From: Gammaproteobacteria bacterium
Lineage (GTDB): Bacteria; Pseudomonadota; Gammaproteobacteria; UBA6429; Thiohalophilaceae
Assembly: GCA_024275115.1 (NCBI GenBank)
Contig: JAJRZT010000092.1
Location: forward strand, 1-64,000
DNA length: 64,000 nucleotides
Direction of reading: 5' to 3'
Position numbers and translations under genes: made by a program. The notes under the pieces were generated by a model that saw nothing but the letters and a program-made list of their open reading frames with translations, did no database searches and had not been told where the DNA came from. The number at the start of each line of letters is the position of its first letter. Position 1 is the stretch's first letter. This document shows positions 43,719 through 53,003 of the stretch, one piece after another.

Positions 43719-44801
43719 TTAAGCTTCGGCAAAAACAACCTGATTCTTGCCGTTCTTTTTCCCATCTAACATCGCTTTATCGGCTTCTTTTATTGTGTTA
43801 TCAATGTTCATACTGTGGCTGCACATGCTAATACCAAATGTTAGCGCGATATGGTGTTTTTCATCTTTATAGCTAAAACCACTGGTTGTGAGGTTTTGAC
43901 GTATTATTTCTACAACCTGTGCGGCTTTTTCTTTGTTGGTATTGGGTAGAACAATAATAAATTCTTCCCCACCCCAACGCCCCACATGGTCATCGCGGCG
44001 CAACATATTTTCAATTGAGCCGGCAACAGCAACCAGAACAAAATCGCCGCAGTCGTGGCCGTACTGGTCATTAAAGTCTTTGAAATTATCAATGTCTGCC
44101 AGAATAATGGCCATTTCAGTTTTATTGCGCTCACAATGCAGAGCTTCCAGTTCAACACGTTCGAGTGTGTCGCGTCGGTTGGATAAACCGGTTAACGGAT
44201 CGGTTCGGGCCAGCTTCTGGATTTTCTCATAAGAAACTTGCAATTCTTCCTGAGCACGGTTGGCAGCGAGGGCATAATAGAGAGATAAAAATACCAGCAC
44301 CACATAGAAAAAGAAGTTATTCATATAAAATAAATTATTTAATACTGTATCTGAGACAGACATAGTTGGTGGGCTCTCTACCGAGTAATACTTTAGGCCA
44401 AGTGAAAACAATGTGACCAGAACAGAAAGGAATATTTTGAAAAAGTTAGACCAATCAGGATAAAAACAGATTAGAGGGATTAAAGCCATCAGGTACACAT
44501 AGAAGCCGCTATCCCAACCAACAAAATGCGTTGCCAGGCTGGCATGAATGGGTATTTCTATAATCATTAACAGTAAGGCGAGCTGATGCCATGTTTTGCG
44601 GTTTAAGATAAAGGCGAGCAGAAATACAAAGGTGCTCACAATATTGTATTTCACCATAAAGTCGTTACCCAGATAACTGAATAAATAGATAAAGAAAGCA
44701 TGAATAAGTACACCCAGAAAATAACTGTAGTTCGCCATAAAAAAGAAGCGGTAGTACTTGGCTTCAATTTCTCTGGGGTGCAGTATATTTTGTAGTTTCA
44801 T
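43719..44801 (-). CDS. Membrane-bound diguanylate cyclase (GGDEF)
   Basis: The 360-aa protein has six or so membrane helices in an N-terminal sensor region (about 20-185). A short coiled coil leads to a GGDEF domain (about 195-355). The active site is GRWGGEEFIIVLP (about 273), with the inhibitory I-site RRDD five residues upstream and TDPLTGLSNRRDTL at the domain start. It should make cyclic di-GMP and be product-inhibited. The N-terminal helices resemble no sensor I can name. It opposes, in activity, the HD-GYP phosphodiesterase at 31527. Confidence 0.93.
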   Translation of the reverse strand: MKLQNILHPREIEAKYYRFFFMANYSYFLGVLIHAFFIYLFSYLGNDFMVKYNIVSTFVFLLAFILNRKTWHQLALLLMIIEIPIHASLATHFVGWDSGFYVYLMALIPLICFYPDWSNFFKIFLSVLVTLFSLGLKYYSVESPPTMSVSDTVLNNLFYMNNFFFYVVLVFLSLYYALAANRAQEELQVSYEKIQKLARTDPLTGLSNRRDTLERVELEALHCERNKTEMAIILADIDNFKDFNDQYGHDCGDFVLVAVAGSIENMLRRDDHVGRWGGEEFIIVLPNTNKEKAAQVVEIIRQNLTTSGFSYKDEKHHIALTFGISMCSHSMNIDNTIKEADKAMLDGKKNGKNQVVFAEA

Positions 44802-44973
44802 AATAAATACAACAATGAAAGCCTTAAAAATTTTAATGGCTGGTAAGTTAAATTATTTTAGTAAAGCCATTGGTGGGGGGTAACCAATGCTTTTATTTAT
44901 ATTGTAATAAAAAATAGTATTTTAATACTAGTTGGTGGGTGAGGTACTGTCAAAGAAAGGCGGCGATTAAAAG

Positions 44974-45009
44974 GGATAAAAACCGGCACTGAAAAATATC
45001 AGGCCGGTT
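44974..45009 (-). terminator. Terminator of the FecR-TPR-barrel/lipoprotein operon
   Basis: On the minus strand, AACCGG (45009-45004) and inner CTGA pair with TCAG and CCGGTT (44986-44981). One small asymmetric bulge is present, and TTT follows. It lies 17 bases after the lipoprotein stop. Confidence 0.75.
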
Positions 45010-45025
45010 ATTAGTGGATGTTAAA

Positions 45026-45424
45026 TTAGTGTGGATAATTAAATTTGATGCAGTTACCGCCCGCATCGCAATAGTAAAAATGGTGGGAGCCTATTGTTTC
45101 AATTATATTGAGTGATTTTGAACTGACGAGTTTCTCATTTTTTTTAAGTAATTTTCCTAGTGTTCCTCTGCCGGCCGGTTCCCCGTCTTTAGCGAGTACA
45201 TAGATAAGTTCATTGTCTTTGCCTAATAAAATAATAGTTTTAACTTCACCAAGCTCTGTTGGCGTGTATTTATTGAGTATTTTAAAAACAGTGGCTTTAA
45301 CTTCCCCTTTGTTTTTCCCTTTTCCTTCCTTTCCTGAATCTGAGCAGGCTGTTAATGGGTAAGCAACGATTAGAAGTAACGCCATAATTTTAGCGAGTGA
45401 GTTCGGTTTTATTGTTGTTTTCAT
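45026..45424 (-). CDS. Small lipoprotein, hypothetical
   Basis: The 132-aa protein has a lipoprotein signal (ALLLIVAYPLTAC, lipobox Cys27). A short Lys/Gly-rich linker is followed by a compact domain (about 42-132) with KTIILLGKDNELIYVLAKDGEP and two late cysteines (YYCDAGGNC). I cannot assign a family. It lies 20 bases after the FecR-TPR-barrel gene on the same strand, so it is probably co-transcribed and acts with that outer-membrane protein. Confidence 0.75.
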   Translation of the reverse strand: MKTTIKPNSLAKIMALLLIVAYPLTACSDSGKEGKGKNKGEVKATVFKILNKYTPTELGEVKTIILLGKDNELIYVLAKDGEPAGRGTLGKLLKKNEKLVSSKSLNIIETIGSHHFYYCDAGGNCIKFNYPH

Positions 45425-45444
45425 TTGTTCCTCCGGTGGTTTGA

Positions 45445-48400
45445 TTAAAATTGGTATGTGGCTTGTAAGTTGTATGTTCTATCTGGAAGGATAGAAGGGT
45501 TATTAAAATCAGTTTCCTGATACTGGAAGTTTTCATCCAAAATGTTTTTTATAATTAGAGCAATGCTTGTATTACGGTTGGGTTTGTAACTAAAATTAAA
45601 GTCATAGAGCCAGAAATTATCTTCGCCTTTTAATATTGATGCGGCAGTAATGTTTTTAAACAATCCATCCTGTTTAATGTTAGTTGCTGTAAAAGACGCG
45701 ACGATTTTATTATTGCTCGTAAAGGTTAGTTTGATTGGTAATCGCTGGGTATTTGCAATTTCAAACTCGCGAGGAAAGATATTATTTCGGTTAAACCGTT
45801 CATAAATGTAGTCAACGCTAGTGCTCCATTGGGAGTCGATGCTCCAGTAGAAATAGGCTCTTAAAATATGCTCACGCCAGTCTGTTTCAAGAATTGAAGT
45901 GGTTGGAGAGTCATAATAGGTAACATCTAATTCACGCTTTAACCACTCAATACCAGTAAAAACTTTATTACTGATTTTAGCATCAACCGCAGCGCCTTCG
46001 ACACTAGAATCGGTTGCATTAATATCGTCATAGAATTGGTTGAAACCGGCCACTTGCGTAGGTTCAAGAGATTTGTCTGTTAATAAGCGGCGCTTAATAG
46101 TTCTAAACTTGGCAGCTCTAAAAGTCAGATTGTTAGTAATATCCCAGCTTAAGCCAATCTTAGGGTTGTACTGATCTCGTTTGTAACTAATCGTGTTCGA
46201 TTCAGTTAAACTAGTATGGCTCAAGCCTAGCATCCATGTGAAGTTGTTGGGCCATTTTATGTGAGTGTAGGCATAAGCTGTGTCATTTTTAATAATATTG
46301 TTTGTAAAAGTATCGGATATAAATTGAATAGTAAGCCTTTTCGATGTGTTGCCATCCACTGAATGGTACCCGGCTACCGTATCAAAATACCTTGAGTTAA
46401 ACAGATAATTAACTTCTTTTGTTATTACATCGGTATCTGTTTTATCGGTTAGATTAAAAACCCCGCCAACTAGATCGGTGGTGGTAAATTCTTCACTCAC
46501 ACTTGATGCAGTCGCAATCAATGTTTGGTTAGTTGATATTTTATGTGTGACGCCTGCCGTAATGCTGTTAAGTTCTAAATTTGTTTTCTTAACCTTCGAA
46601 AAATCCGTTTTAAAAAAGCGTAATTCGCGATCACCTATCTGACGGTGTTTGATTTGTACGTCTACAAGCGCTTTAGTTGAACTGCTGACCTGATTCTGAA
46701 ACAGGAGATTGAAAATAGATTTTTCCAGTTGGTTATTTTTCCGGAAGCCTTGATCTTGATAAGTATAGATACCGGCACTGGCAGAAATATTATTATCAAG
46801 TACGCCCATAATCGCTTCGAAGCCGCTTGCAGAATTATTGCCAATAACCGCCGAGCCGTTAAAGTAGTCCCCATTCTGGTTAAACAGGCTATTGTAATCG
46901 TTAAAGGTGGTTTGGTTGGGGCCGGTGCCTTGTTGCACATCCAGACTGGAATCGCCGAGTAGTGGTGACACCGGGGCACGGTTTACTTGTTGCAACATGG
47001 TTGCCTGAAATAACTCACTGACTCGCGCAATTTCATGGCGTGGTTGTGATGCATACGTTTCGGCCAAAAAGCGGTGTGCAGAATAATTGCCCGGGTCGGT
47101 TTTTAATGACTTCCAGCCTTCGGTTAATGCCAGCCTTTCAAAGCCGAGCTCACGATAAATTTTTGCCAGATTGGTACTGCGTGCAGCACTGTCCTGATCC
47201 AGCAATAATTGAGAACGGTAAACCGCACGGTTCTGGTTATGTTCAATGGCTTGTTGAATTTCCTGCAATGCTTCTACCGGCATATTCTCACTTTGTTTTC
47301 GAATAGCATCATAAAAATAAGCCGTTGGGTCATTTGGGTCTAAAGCCTTTGCCATTTTAAATTGAACGGCAGCGAGTTTATTGCGATTTTCTTCGTAATA
47401 GGCTTTGCCTAAATAACTGCGGATAAGGGCATTGTTGGGGTCGAGCGTGGCGGCGTATTCAATTTGGCGGCGGCCACTGCTTAAGTCGCCTTGTCGAATG
47501 GTGGCTAAACCCAAACCCAGCCTTGCAAGTGGGTCGGCCTGGTCTTTTTCAATGGCGGCGTTAAAGCTGGCAATGGCCTGTGGAATGTCAATACGGGTTA
47601 AGTAGGCAAAACCCAGCACGGTATTCGTTCGGCCTAAGTCTGGGTTGAGTTCGTTGGCTTTCTTCGCGGCGCTGAGTGCCTTGCTTAGTTCGCCGTGCAT
47701 TAAATACACTTCGGCCAGACGTGACCAGACAAGCGCATTGCCGGGCTCATCTTTTACGGCTTGTTGCAGGGTCGCTAAGGCTTTACCCACTTTAAAGTGA
47801 GCCTGGTGTGCATAGCTGAGTGCCAGTTTTGCGGTAGCACTTTTGCTGTTTGCGGCAACGGCTTGTTGCGCCTGTTTTAGCCCCTGCTCTTTATTGTTTT
47901 GTACGATATTGATAACGGCCTGCATGGCCAGAGCGGTACTGTTATTCGGGTTTTGTTCAAGCGCCTGCTGCAATAATGTTTGGGCTTGTTCATTCTGGCC
48001 GGTGCTTAATTTAAGCGCTGCCTTGTCTTCGAGTGATTGCTCGCCGGGTTCAATAATCATCGGGTAATACAATGACCAGTTCACCGCATCCCTGGGCGTT
48101 GCTTTTAAAATTAAAACCGGTGCTTCGCCTTGTTTGGCTTGTGCCGTTTGGTTTGCAGTTAAACGCACTTCGCCGTGCGGGTTATAGGCGCGTACTGAGC
48201 CTTCAAAGACGGTGACTTCGGCGCTGTCTTTATTTACGCTAACAACAAACTCGGTGCCTTCGATGGCCGCGTTGATAAACGGGGTGATGACTTCAAAGGC
48301 GGCTTTAATGCGGCTGATAAAATGGCCAATGCCTTCGTCAATGGATACAACCGATGGTTTGTCGGGTGTAAGGTTGGTAAAGGTAATGGTTGTATTCTGG

Positions 48401-48675
48401 TTTAAACGAAGAACAGTGTCGTTTTTAAGTAATAAAGCGGCGCGACTGTTTTCCTGTACGCGTAACACATCGCCTTTGCAAAAGGTCGCATCACGTTTAA
48501 CGTCTGTCCATTGCTTACTTTTTAACCTGACTTGTACGCTGCCCTGGGAGGACTGCAGCCTGGCTACCCAGTTTTCACAGTCAGATGCGTATGCCAGGTT
48601 ATTATTTAAACCCACATAAACAAAGCTCAATATTAAAAAGTATTTTGCTAATTTAACATTTTTTATTGGTCGCAT
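45445..48675 (-). CDS. FecR-domain, TPR and beta-barrel outer-membrane protein
   Basis: The 1076-aa protein starts with a signal peptide (about 1-30). A periplasmic FecR-like domain (about 40-185: GDVLRVQENSRAALLLKN and GTEFVVSVNKDSAEVTVFEG) is followed by eight or more TPR repeats (about 220-560). The C-terminal part (about 600-1076) looks like a TonB-receptor-type barrel without plug, ending RTYNLQATYQF with terminal Phe. FecR domains normally relay receptor states; joined to TPR and barrel, this looks like a one-piece export or sensing device. A CHASE2 cyclase gene lies 159 bases upstream, same strand. The function is unknown; the domain order is clear, the barrel part less so. Confidence 0.8.
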   Translation of the reverse strand: MRPIKNVKLAKYFLILSFVYVGLNNNLAYASDCENWVARLQSSQGSVQVRLKSKQWTDVKRDATFCKGDVLRVQENSRAALLLKNDTVLRLNQNTTITFTNLTPDKPSVVSIDEGIGHFISRIKAAFEVITPFINAAIEGTEFVVSVNKDSAEVTVFEGSVRAYNPHGEVRLTANQTAQAKQGEAPVLILKATPRDAVNWSLYYPMIIEPGEQSLEDKAALKLSTGQNEQAQTLLQQALEQNPNNSTALAMQAVINIVQNNKEQGLKQAQQAVAANSKSATAKLALSYAHQAHFKVGKALATLQQAVKDEPGNALVWSRLAEVYLMHGELSKALSAAKKANELNPDLGRTNTVLGFAYLTRIDIPQAIASFNAAIEKDQADPLARLGLGLATIRQGDLSSGRRQIEYAATLDPNNALIRSYLGKAYYEENRNKLAAVQFKMAKALDPNDPTAYFYDAIRKQSENMPVEALQEIQQAIEHNQNRAVYRSQLLLDQDSAARSTNLAKIYRELGFERLALTEGWKSLKTDPGNYSAHRFLAETYASQPRHEIARVSELFQATMLQQVNRAPVSPLLGDSSLDVQQGTGPNQTTFNDYNSLFNQNGDYFNGSAVIGNNSASGFEAIMGVLDNNISASAGIYTYQDQGFRKNNQLEKSIFNLLFQNQVSSSTKALVDVQIKHRQIGDRELRFFKTDFSKVKKTNLELNSITAGVTHKISTNQTLIATASSVSEEFTTTDLVGGVFNLTDKTDTDVITKEVNYLFNSRYFDTVAGYHSVDGNTSKRLTIQFISDTFTNNIIKNDTAYAYTHIKWPNNFTWMLGLSHTSLTESNTISYKRDQYNPKIGLSWDITNNLTFRAAKFRTIKRRLLTDKSLEPTQVAGFNQFYDDINATDSSVEGAAVDAKISNKVFTGIEWLKRELDVTYYDSPTTSILETDWREHILRAYFYWSIDSQWSTSVDYIYERFNRNNIFPREFEIANTQRLPIKLTFTSNNKIVASFTATNIKQDGLFKNITAASILKGEDNFWLYDFNFSYKPNRNTSIALIIKNILDENFQYQETDFNNPSILPDRTYNLQATYQF

Positions 48676-48834
48676 TATTATTCCATTGCGTTAAACGCTG
48701 CGCTATAAAACGCACATGCTTCCCTGTCGTTTTTGACGTCCTGTCGGTCCTGCTTACTACATTAAAATAAGGGGTGTTTTATTTTCCTACCCGGTTCTTG
48801 CTGCCAGGTTAATACTTTCAATTTACAGATGGTT

Positions 48835-51090
48835 TTATTTCTTGTCGATTGTTATCGTGCCGTCCCAATCTTTATTGGTTAAATTTTCACCGGTTAAATT
48901 TCCATCAGATGCTATTGTACGTTGTTGTTTACATTGTTGTAAATAGAATCGTGCAACACCATCGGTAGGGAACGTCTTACAAATACCCACTAGTGCGATT
49001 TCGGCTTCTTTCAATAGACCTTGTCTAAAAAAGGACAAGGCCTGATGGAATTGTTCAACCTTTTGTTGATCTACATCACTTGCGTTTGCTTTGAGCTGAA
49101 TTATTTCATAAAGGGTAATGGCATTATGTTTGCCGGGCAGGATAAAACTACCAATGTTTCGGGCGAGGAACTGGTCAGTTTTTGTCATTACTTCTGCAGA
49201 AGCAAGTAAGTAGGTATTGAAATATTTATTTAACCCTTCAATTCGGTTTGTCGTGTTAACGACATCACCAACCGCACGATATTCATAATGGTCGACTGCA
49301 CCGACATTGCCCAGCATCATTTCACCGGCATGCAAACCGATACGGGTGGGAAGGATTAAGGTCTGGTTGTTGATAGTGTATTTTTTATTATGTGCCTTGA
49401 TTATTTCGAGGGCGGTTAGGCAGGCTTGTATTCTGATTTCAATATTTCCCTGAGTTGCTTGAGCTGTGATGGGTAACCACAGCGCCAGCATCGCATCGCC
49501 AATAATGTCAGACACAATGCCGCTGTGCTCTCGAACGGTTGAGAATAAGGTCTCGTAGTATTGGTTCATTAGCTCAGCCAGATCTTTCGGGCTGAGATTT
49601 TCTGCCAGTTGGGTATATTGCTCGGCATCGGTTGCCATGCAAATACCGTACTGTAGTTTTTGTGAATGTTGAATCGGTTGCTTTTGTTCGGTTAACAAGT
49701 CCACCATGGTTTCTGGCACATAATAGCTAAAGGCGCGGTGTAATTTTTTGCGTGCGCGGTAGCTGTCGAGAGCATACCAGCTAATGCCAAAAACAAGCGC
49801 AAGCGGGGCTTGCACAAGCAACGGCACAAATAAGGGTAACCAGAGTGCGTGCTCACTGAACTGATAAAAAGCAATATATAAGTAACCTGCGGACAAAATA
49901 AACCACAAGCCAAGTGCAACTGTTTCACGATACGTGCGGGACACAAAGGCGATAATAAAGCCAAAGCCAATAATAATCAGCAAAGATGACAGTGTTGATA
50001 CGGGTTTAATTGTATTGTTGTGCAGTAAATTTGAAAAAGCTGTTGCGGCTATTTCTATGCCGCTCAGATCCAGCCCATTGGCCTGTGAAAATACCGTGTG
50101 AAAATTATCTTTTTGCTCCGGTTCCAGTTTTTCTGAAAAACCAACAAAAACCGCTTTGTCTTTAAAACTAAAATTATCGGGCAGGCGGTCTTCCAGAACC
50201 TGATCATAGGTGAGCGTTGTTATTGTGCGTGGTGGGCCAAAAAAATTTAAATAAGGTTGAGGAGTACCAACATAAGCAGAAAGTAAATTTGCCAGCGCCG
50301 TTTTGTCTTGTGAAAAAATCTGGTTTTTAAGTTGCATGTACCTCTTGTCATTATTGTTTAAGCCTTCACGTAGCTGTTTTGCCTGTGCAGTGAGAGTAAT
50401 ATTACTCGCAAGTGCCGGTAGTATTTTTTGAAGATAAGTATTTAAGTCTTGCTGAAGGTAATAATGTAATGCAACCAGTGGGATGGTGGGGGCATCGCCT
50501 GATGTTGACCGAAAGGTCCAGAAGCGGGTTACTTTTGCTGGGAATTTGGGCAGAGTGAAGGGAGCTGTGGCCAGTGCGGACTCTTCAAACAGTGCCAGTG
50601 GCGAGTGAATGGTTTCGATGCTGAAAATATTTTCGGCAGTGAGTGTTTGTGGTATTTGTCCGGCTGTATTGAGCAGTTCGCGGCGCAGTTTGGCAAACAA
50701 CACCACATTGCCAGCCTGTTTTATGGCGGCAGCCATAACCAAATCATGGTTTTTGTTTCTGGCCTGTTTAAAAAAAATATCAAAAGCAATAATGCGTGCG
50801 CCAGCTTCCTGTAACTTTTGTATTATGCGTGCGTGGTAATCGCGGCTCCAGGAGAGGGGTTCATTGTTAAAGCCATAGTGAGACGATGCGACCTTGTCAA
50901 TTGCAACGATGGCAACCTCGGTAGGTGGAGCAAGGGTGCCACGCAGTTTGAATAAAGTATCGAGGCCGACTTTTTCTTCGATCGAGGTAGAGGTAAATAA
51001 TTGAATGCTTATACCGATAAAAATAACCAAAATGCTTAATATTATACTTTTATAAATGGTTATTTTTGGTATGGTAGGCATAGCAGTCAA
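48835..51090 (-). CDS. CHASE2-domain adenylate/guanylate cyclase
   Basis: The 751-aa membrane protein has an N-terminal helix (about 12-30) and a periplasmic CHASE2 domain (about 35-345: VAIVAIDKVASSHYG, RIIAFDIFF, DKAVFVGFS). Three further helices (about 355-445) lead to a class III nucleotide cyclase domain (about 470-670). Metal Asp residues are in ATDAEQYTQL and DIIGDAML; YRAVGDVVNTTNRIEGLN holds the transition-state Asn and Arg. The substrate-selecting Lys position reads Asp, so cAMP versus cGMP is uncertain. It is divergent from a CRP-family gene (116 bases), which suggests cAMP. A FecR-TPR-barrel gene follows it. Confidence 0.92.
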   Translation of the reverse strand: MTAMPTIPKITIYKSIILSILVIFIGISIQLFTSTSIEEKVGLDTLFKLRGTLAPPTEVAIVAIDKVASSHYGFNNEPLSWSRDYHARIIQKLQEAGARIIAFDIFFKQARNKNHDLVMAAAIKQAGNVVLFAKLRRELLNTAGQIPQTLTAENIFSIETIHSPLALFEESALATAPFTLPKFPAKVTRFWTFRSTSGDAPTIPLVALHYYLQQDLNTYLQKILPALASNITLTAQAKQLREGLNNNDKRYMQLKNQIFSQDKTALANLLSAYVGTPQPYLNFFGPPRTITTLTYDQVLEDRLPDNFSFKDKAVFVGFSEKLEPEQKDNFHTVFSQANGLDLSGIEIAATAFSNLLHNNTIKPVSTLSSLLIIIGFGFIIAFVSRTYRETVALGLWFILSAGYLYIAFYQFSEHALWLPLFVPLLVQAPLALVFGISWYALDSYRARKKLHRAFSYYVPETMVDLLTEQKQPIQHSQKLQYGICMATDAEQYTQLAENLSPKDLAELMNQYYETLFSTVREHSGIVSDIIGDAMLALWLPITAQATQGNIEIRIQACLTALEIIKAHNKKYTINNQTLILPTRIGLHAGEMMLGNVGAVDHYEYRAVGDVVNTTNRIEGLNKYFNTYLLASAEVMTKTDQFLARNIGSFILPGKHNAITLYEIIQLKANASDVDQQKVEQFHQALSFFRQGLLKEAEIALVGICKTFPTDGVARFYLQQCKQQRTIASDGNLTGENLTNKDWDGTITIDKK

Positions 51091-51206
51091 TTCTTAAGTG
51101 TTGCTCAACATTTGCTGTAGAAGGACTTACGTTGTTATAGGTTAACTATTTTTTTTAAGAATGCTAACGTATAACTTGAAAAATATCATATTTAAAAGAT
51201 AATGTT

Positions 51207-51911
51207 ATGGAAGCGCTAAAATATAAACAAAAACCAAATGCTAACCCCGAGGCAAAAATGGTTAAAATGCTAAGAAATGTGCCTATCTTTGATAATTTAT
51301 CAGACGATGAGCTAGAAGCGGTTAAAAAATGCGCAGTTACGCGCAACTTCCCCAAGAACAGCGTTATTATCAACGAAGGCGACAGCTCAGACAGCCTCTA
51401 TATTATATTAAAAGGCCGTGTGACGGTTTTCCTGAGTGACGAAAATGGCAAAGAAGTTATTTTAAATTCACAAGGTGAGGGCAGCTATTTTGGTGAGCTG
51501 GCACTGGTGGATAATGATAAACGTTCGGCCTCCGTTGTTACCGCCGAAAAGTCGACCTTTATTGTTATTAGTAAAGCCGATTTCAAAAAGGTTTTATCCT
51601 CTAACCCCGAGCTGGCGTTTAATCTTATTCGCGGCTTAACGCACCGGGTGCGTGATTTAACCGACAATGTTCGTAGCCTTGCTTTGCTGGATGTATACGG
51701 GCGTGTTGCGAAAACGCTCCTGTCCTTAGCAGAAGAAAAAGAGGATGAGCTGGTCATTGATATGAAGCTAACTCAGCAGGACATTGCGAACCGGGTCGGT
51801 GCATCGCGCGAGATGGTGGCAAAAATTCTTAAAGACTTAACCATTGGTGGTTATATTAGCAGTGACCATAAGCGGATTACGATTCATGAACGGTTACCGT
51901 CTCATTATTAA
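51207..51911 (+). CDS. CRP-family cyclic-nucleotide-binding transcription regulator
   Basis: The 234-aa protein has a cyclic-nucleotide-binding domain (about 25-140) with the phosphate-binding cassette FGELALVDNDKRSASVV (Gly-Glu, Arg, Ser as in CRP). A dimer helix ends SLALLDVYGR, and a helix-turn-helix (TQQDIANRVGASREMVAKIL) has CRP-like Arg-Glu in the recognition helix. The CRP Thr127 is conserved but Ser128 is Asp. There is no N-terminal cysteine cluster, so it is not FNR. The divergent CHASE2 cyclase is the obvious source of its ligand. Confidence 0.92.
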   Translation: MEALKYKQKPNANPEAKMVKMLRNVPIFDNLSDDELEAVKKCAVTRNFPKNSVIINEGDSSDSLYIILKGRVTVFLSDENGKEVILNSQGEGSYFGELALVDNDKRSASVVTAEKSTFIVISKADFKKVLSSNPELAFNLIRGLTHRVRDLTDNVRSLALLDVYGRVAKTLLSLAEEKEDELVIDMKLTQQDIANRVGASREMVAKILKDLTIGGYISSDHKRITIHERLPSHY

Positions 51912-51932
51912 CTTTTTATTTGAAAAAACAAA

Positions 51933-51965
51933 GAAAAAGCCAACCTGAATTCAGATTGGCTTTTT
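51933..51965. terminator. Bidirectional terminator after the CRP-family gene
   Basis: AAAAAGCCAA...CTGA pairs with TCAG...TTGGCTTTTT around a 2-base loop, with one mismatch in a 15-bp stem and T tracts on both sides. It separates the CRP-family gene from the convergent LuxR-type gene. Confidence 0.9.
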
Positions 51966-51992
51966 TTATGTTTAAGAATAAGCAGTCAGCTA

Positions 51993-52610
51993 CTAGGTCA
52001 GCATATAAGCTGCTTCTTCACTAACCATGCGGAATAAATCCACATTGCGGTCAATCTCCAGCTTATTAAAGATACGGTAGCGATAGGTATTTACCGTTTT
52101 AGGGCTAATGGATAATTCAGACGAAACACTTTTAATGTTCATGCCATTGGCCAGCATATAGGTTATTTCAAGTTCACGCTTTGACAGGCTATTAAAGCTC
52201 GAAGGGTATTCAGTGTTAATGACCATTTTGCTTAAGTCAACGCTCAGGTACTGCTGCCCGCGCATTGCAAAGTGTATGGAACGAACCAGCTCTTCGAGTG
52301 GGGACTTGTAACTGACAATAGAATCTACACCCGCATTTAGCAGCTTTAATAAAAACTGCTTGTGTGCCATCGGCATAATTAAAACCTTTTTCACCGCAGG
52401 TGTTTGCTGGTGGAGTTTCTTTATTTGATTACACAGGGTGTTTGAATAGCTGATGGCGCAGTAAATAATCACGTCTGTTTTGTTGTGTGGTGGAGGCAAG
52501 GGCTCGTATTGTGTGGCTGTATATACTTTAAAAACGGCTTCATCCTGCAATAAGCGAGCAATGGCTTTAACGGATAAAATATGTTCACCATAGATTGAAA
52601 TGTTAAGCAT
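51993..52610 (-). CDS. GacA/UvrY-like LuxR-family regulator with degenerate receiver
   Basis: The 205-aa protein has the NarL/GacA layout. The HTH (about 140-200: LSKRELEITYMLANG, ISPKTVNTYRYRIFNKLEI, VDLFR) is very like GacA/UvrY. The receiver half (1-120) lacks its chemistry: the acidic pocket reads YGEH, and the phospho-Asp position is Cys (DVIIYCAIS), although the Lys (VSYKSP) is present. It should act without phosphorylation, perhaps by redox or ligand. A ribosome-binding AGGATT precedes the ATG. No kinase gene adjoins it. Confidence 0.88.
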   Translation of the reverse strand: MLNISIYGEHILSVKAIARLLQDEAVFKVYTATQYEPLPPPHNKTDVIIYCAISYSNTLCNQIKKLHQQTPAVKKVLIMPMAHKQFLLKLLNAGVDSIVSYKSPLEELVRSIHFAMRGQQYLSVDLSKMVINTEYPSSFNSLSKRELEITYMLANGMNIKSVSSELSISPKTVNTYRYRIFNKLEIDRNVDLFRMVSEEAAYMLT

Positions 52611-52913
52611 TTTGTTAATCCTTAGAGCGTACTTCTAATAAATTGGGTAGAAGAATAATGCCTGTGATGGAGAGCCTGATCTGCGGGAATTTACTGCTTA
52701 AAAATGTGCATAATTCACACTTTTTAAAGTACAAATGGTTTAAGGTATTGCTGAGATTAATGTAAAAATGCGCTAATACAAGGTGGCGTTGGCTTAGGAA
52801 ATAAGGCCAGCTTATAAAAATAACCAGAAAAAATAACCAGATATCATATCGTGATGGTATCCGCTTATTACAAAAATTCTGGAATGACCATAAACAGGGT
52901 TAAGGGGGATAAA
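52611..52913. other. 303-base intergenic region with operator-like palindrome
   Basis: No larger ORF is visible. GATATCAT (52840-52847) and ATGGTATC (52854-52861) form a near-perfect interrupted palindrome about 55 bases before the 29-aa ORF. Just ahead are two copies of AAATAACCAG (52821-52840 region). The left part presumably holds the promoter of the LuxR-type gene. Confidence 0.45.
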
Positions 52914-53003
52914 ATGGAATTAAAGTCAGTTCATCAATTGTTACTTATAGGGAGCCTTGTTTTAATTAACGTGATCTCGCTTGTTATTTTATACACGCTT
53001 TAG
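52914..53003 (+). CDS. 29-aa single-helix membrane microprotein
   Basis: The frame reads M-ELKSVHQ, then a run of hydrophobic residues (LLLIGSLVLINVISLVILYT), then Leu and stop. This is a short polar head and one membrane helix with nothing after it. The ribosome-binding site is excellent (AAGGGGG, about 5-7 bases before the ATG). The last 15 bases overlap the 3' end of pyrC on the other strand. It resembles the many tiny regulatory membrane proteins of bacteria; no homologue can be named. Coding status rests on the ribosome-binding site and composition. Confidence 0.6.
   Translation: MELKSVHQLLLIGSLVLINVISLVILYTL

Noticed and set aside
44815-44883. A 22-codon plus-strand frame after the diguanylate cyclase start
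   Set aside because: No ribosome-binding site and a low-complexity Gly end; unlike the 29-aa ORF at 52914 it has nothing to support translation.
48212-48619. A 135-aa frame antisense to the FecR domain region
   Set aside because: Lies fully inside the FecR-TPR-barrel gene and has no supported start site.
51099-51110. TGTTG-CT-CAACA palindrome upstream of the CHASE2 cyclase as a CRP site
   Set aside because: It does not match the TGTGA half-site and is short; possible operator but not supported.
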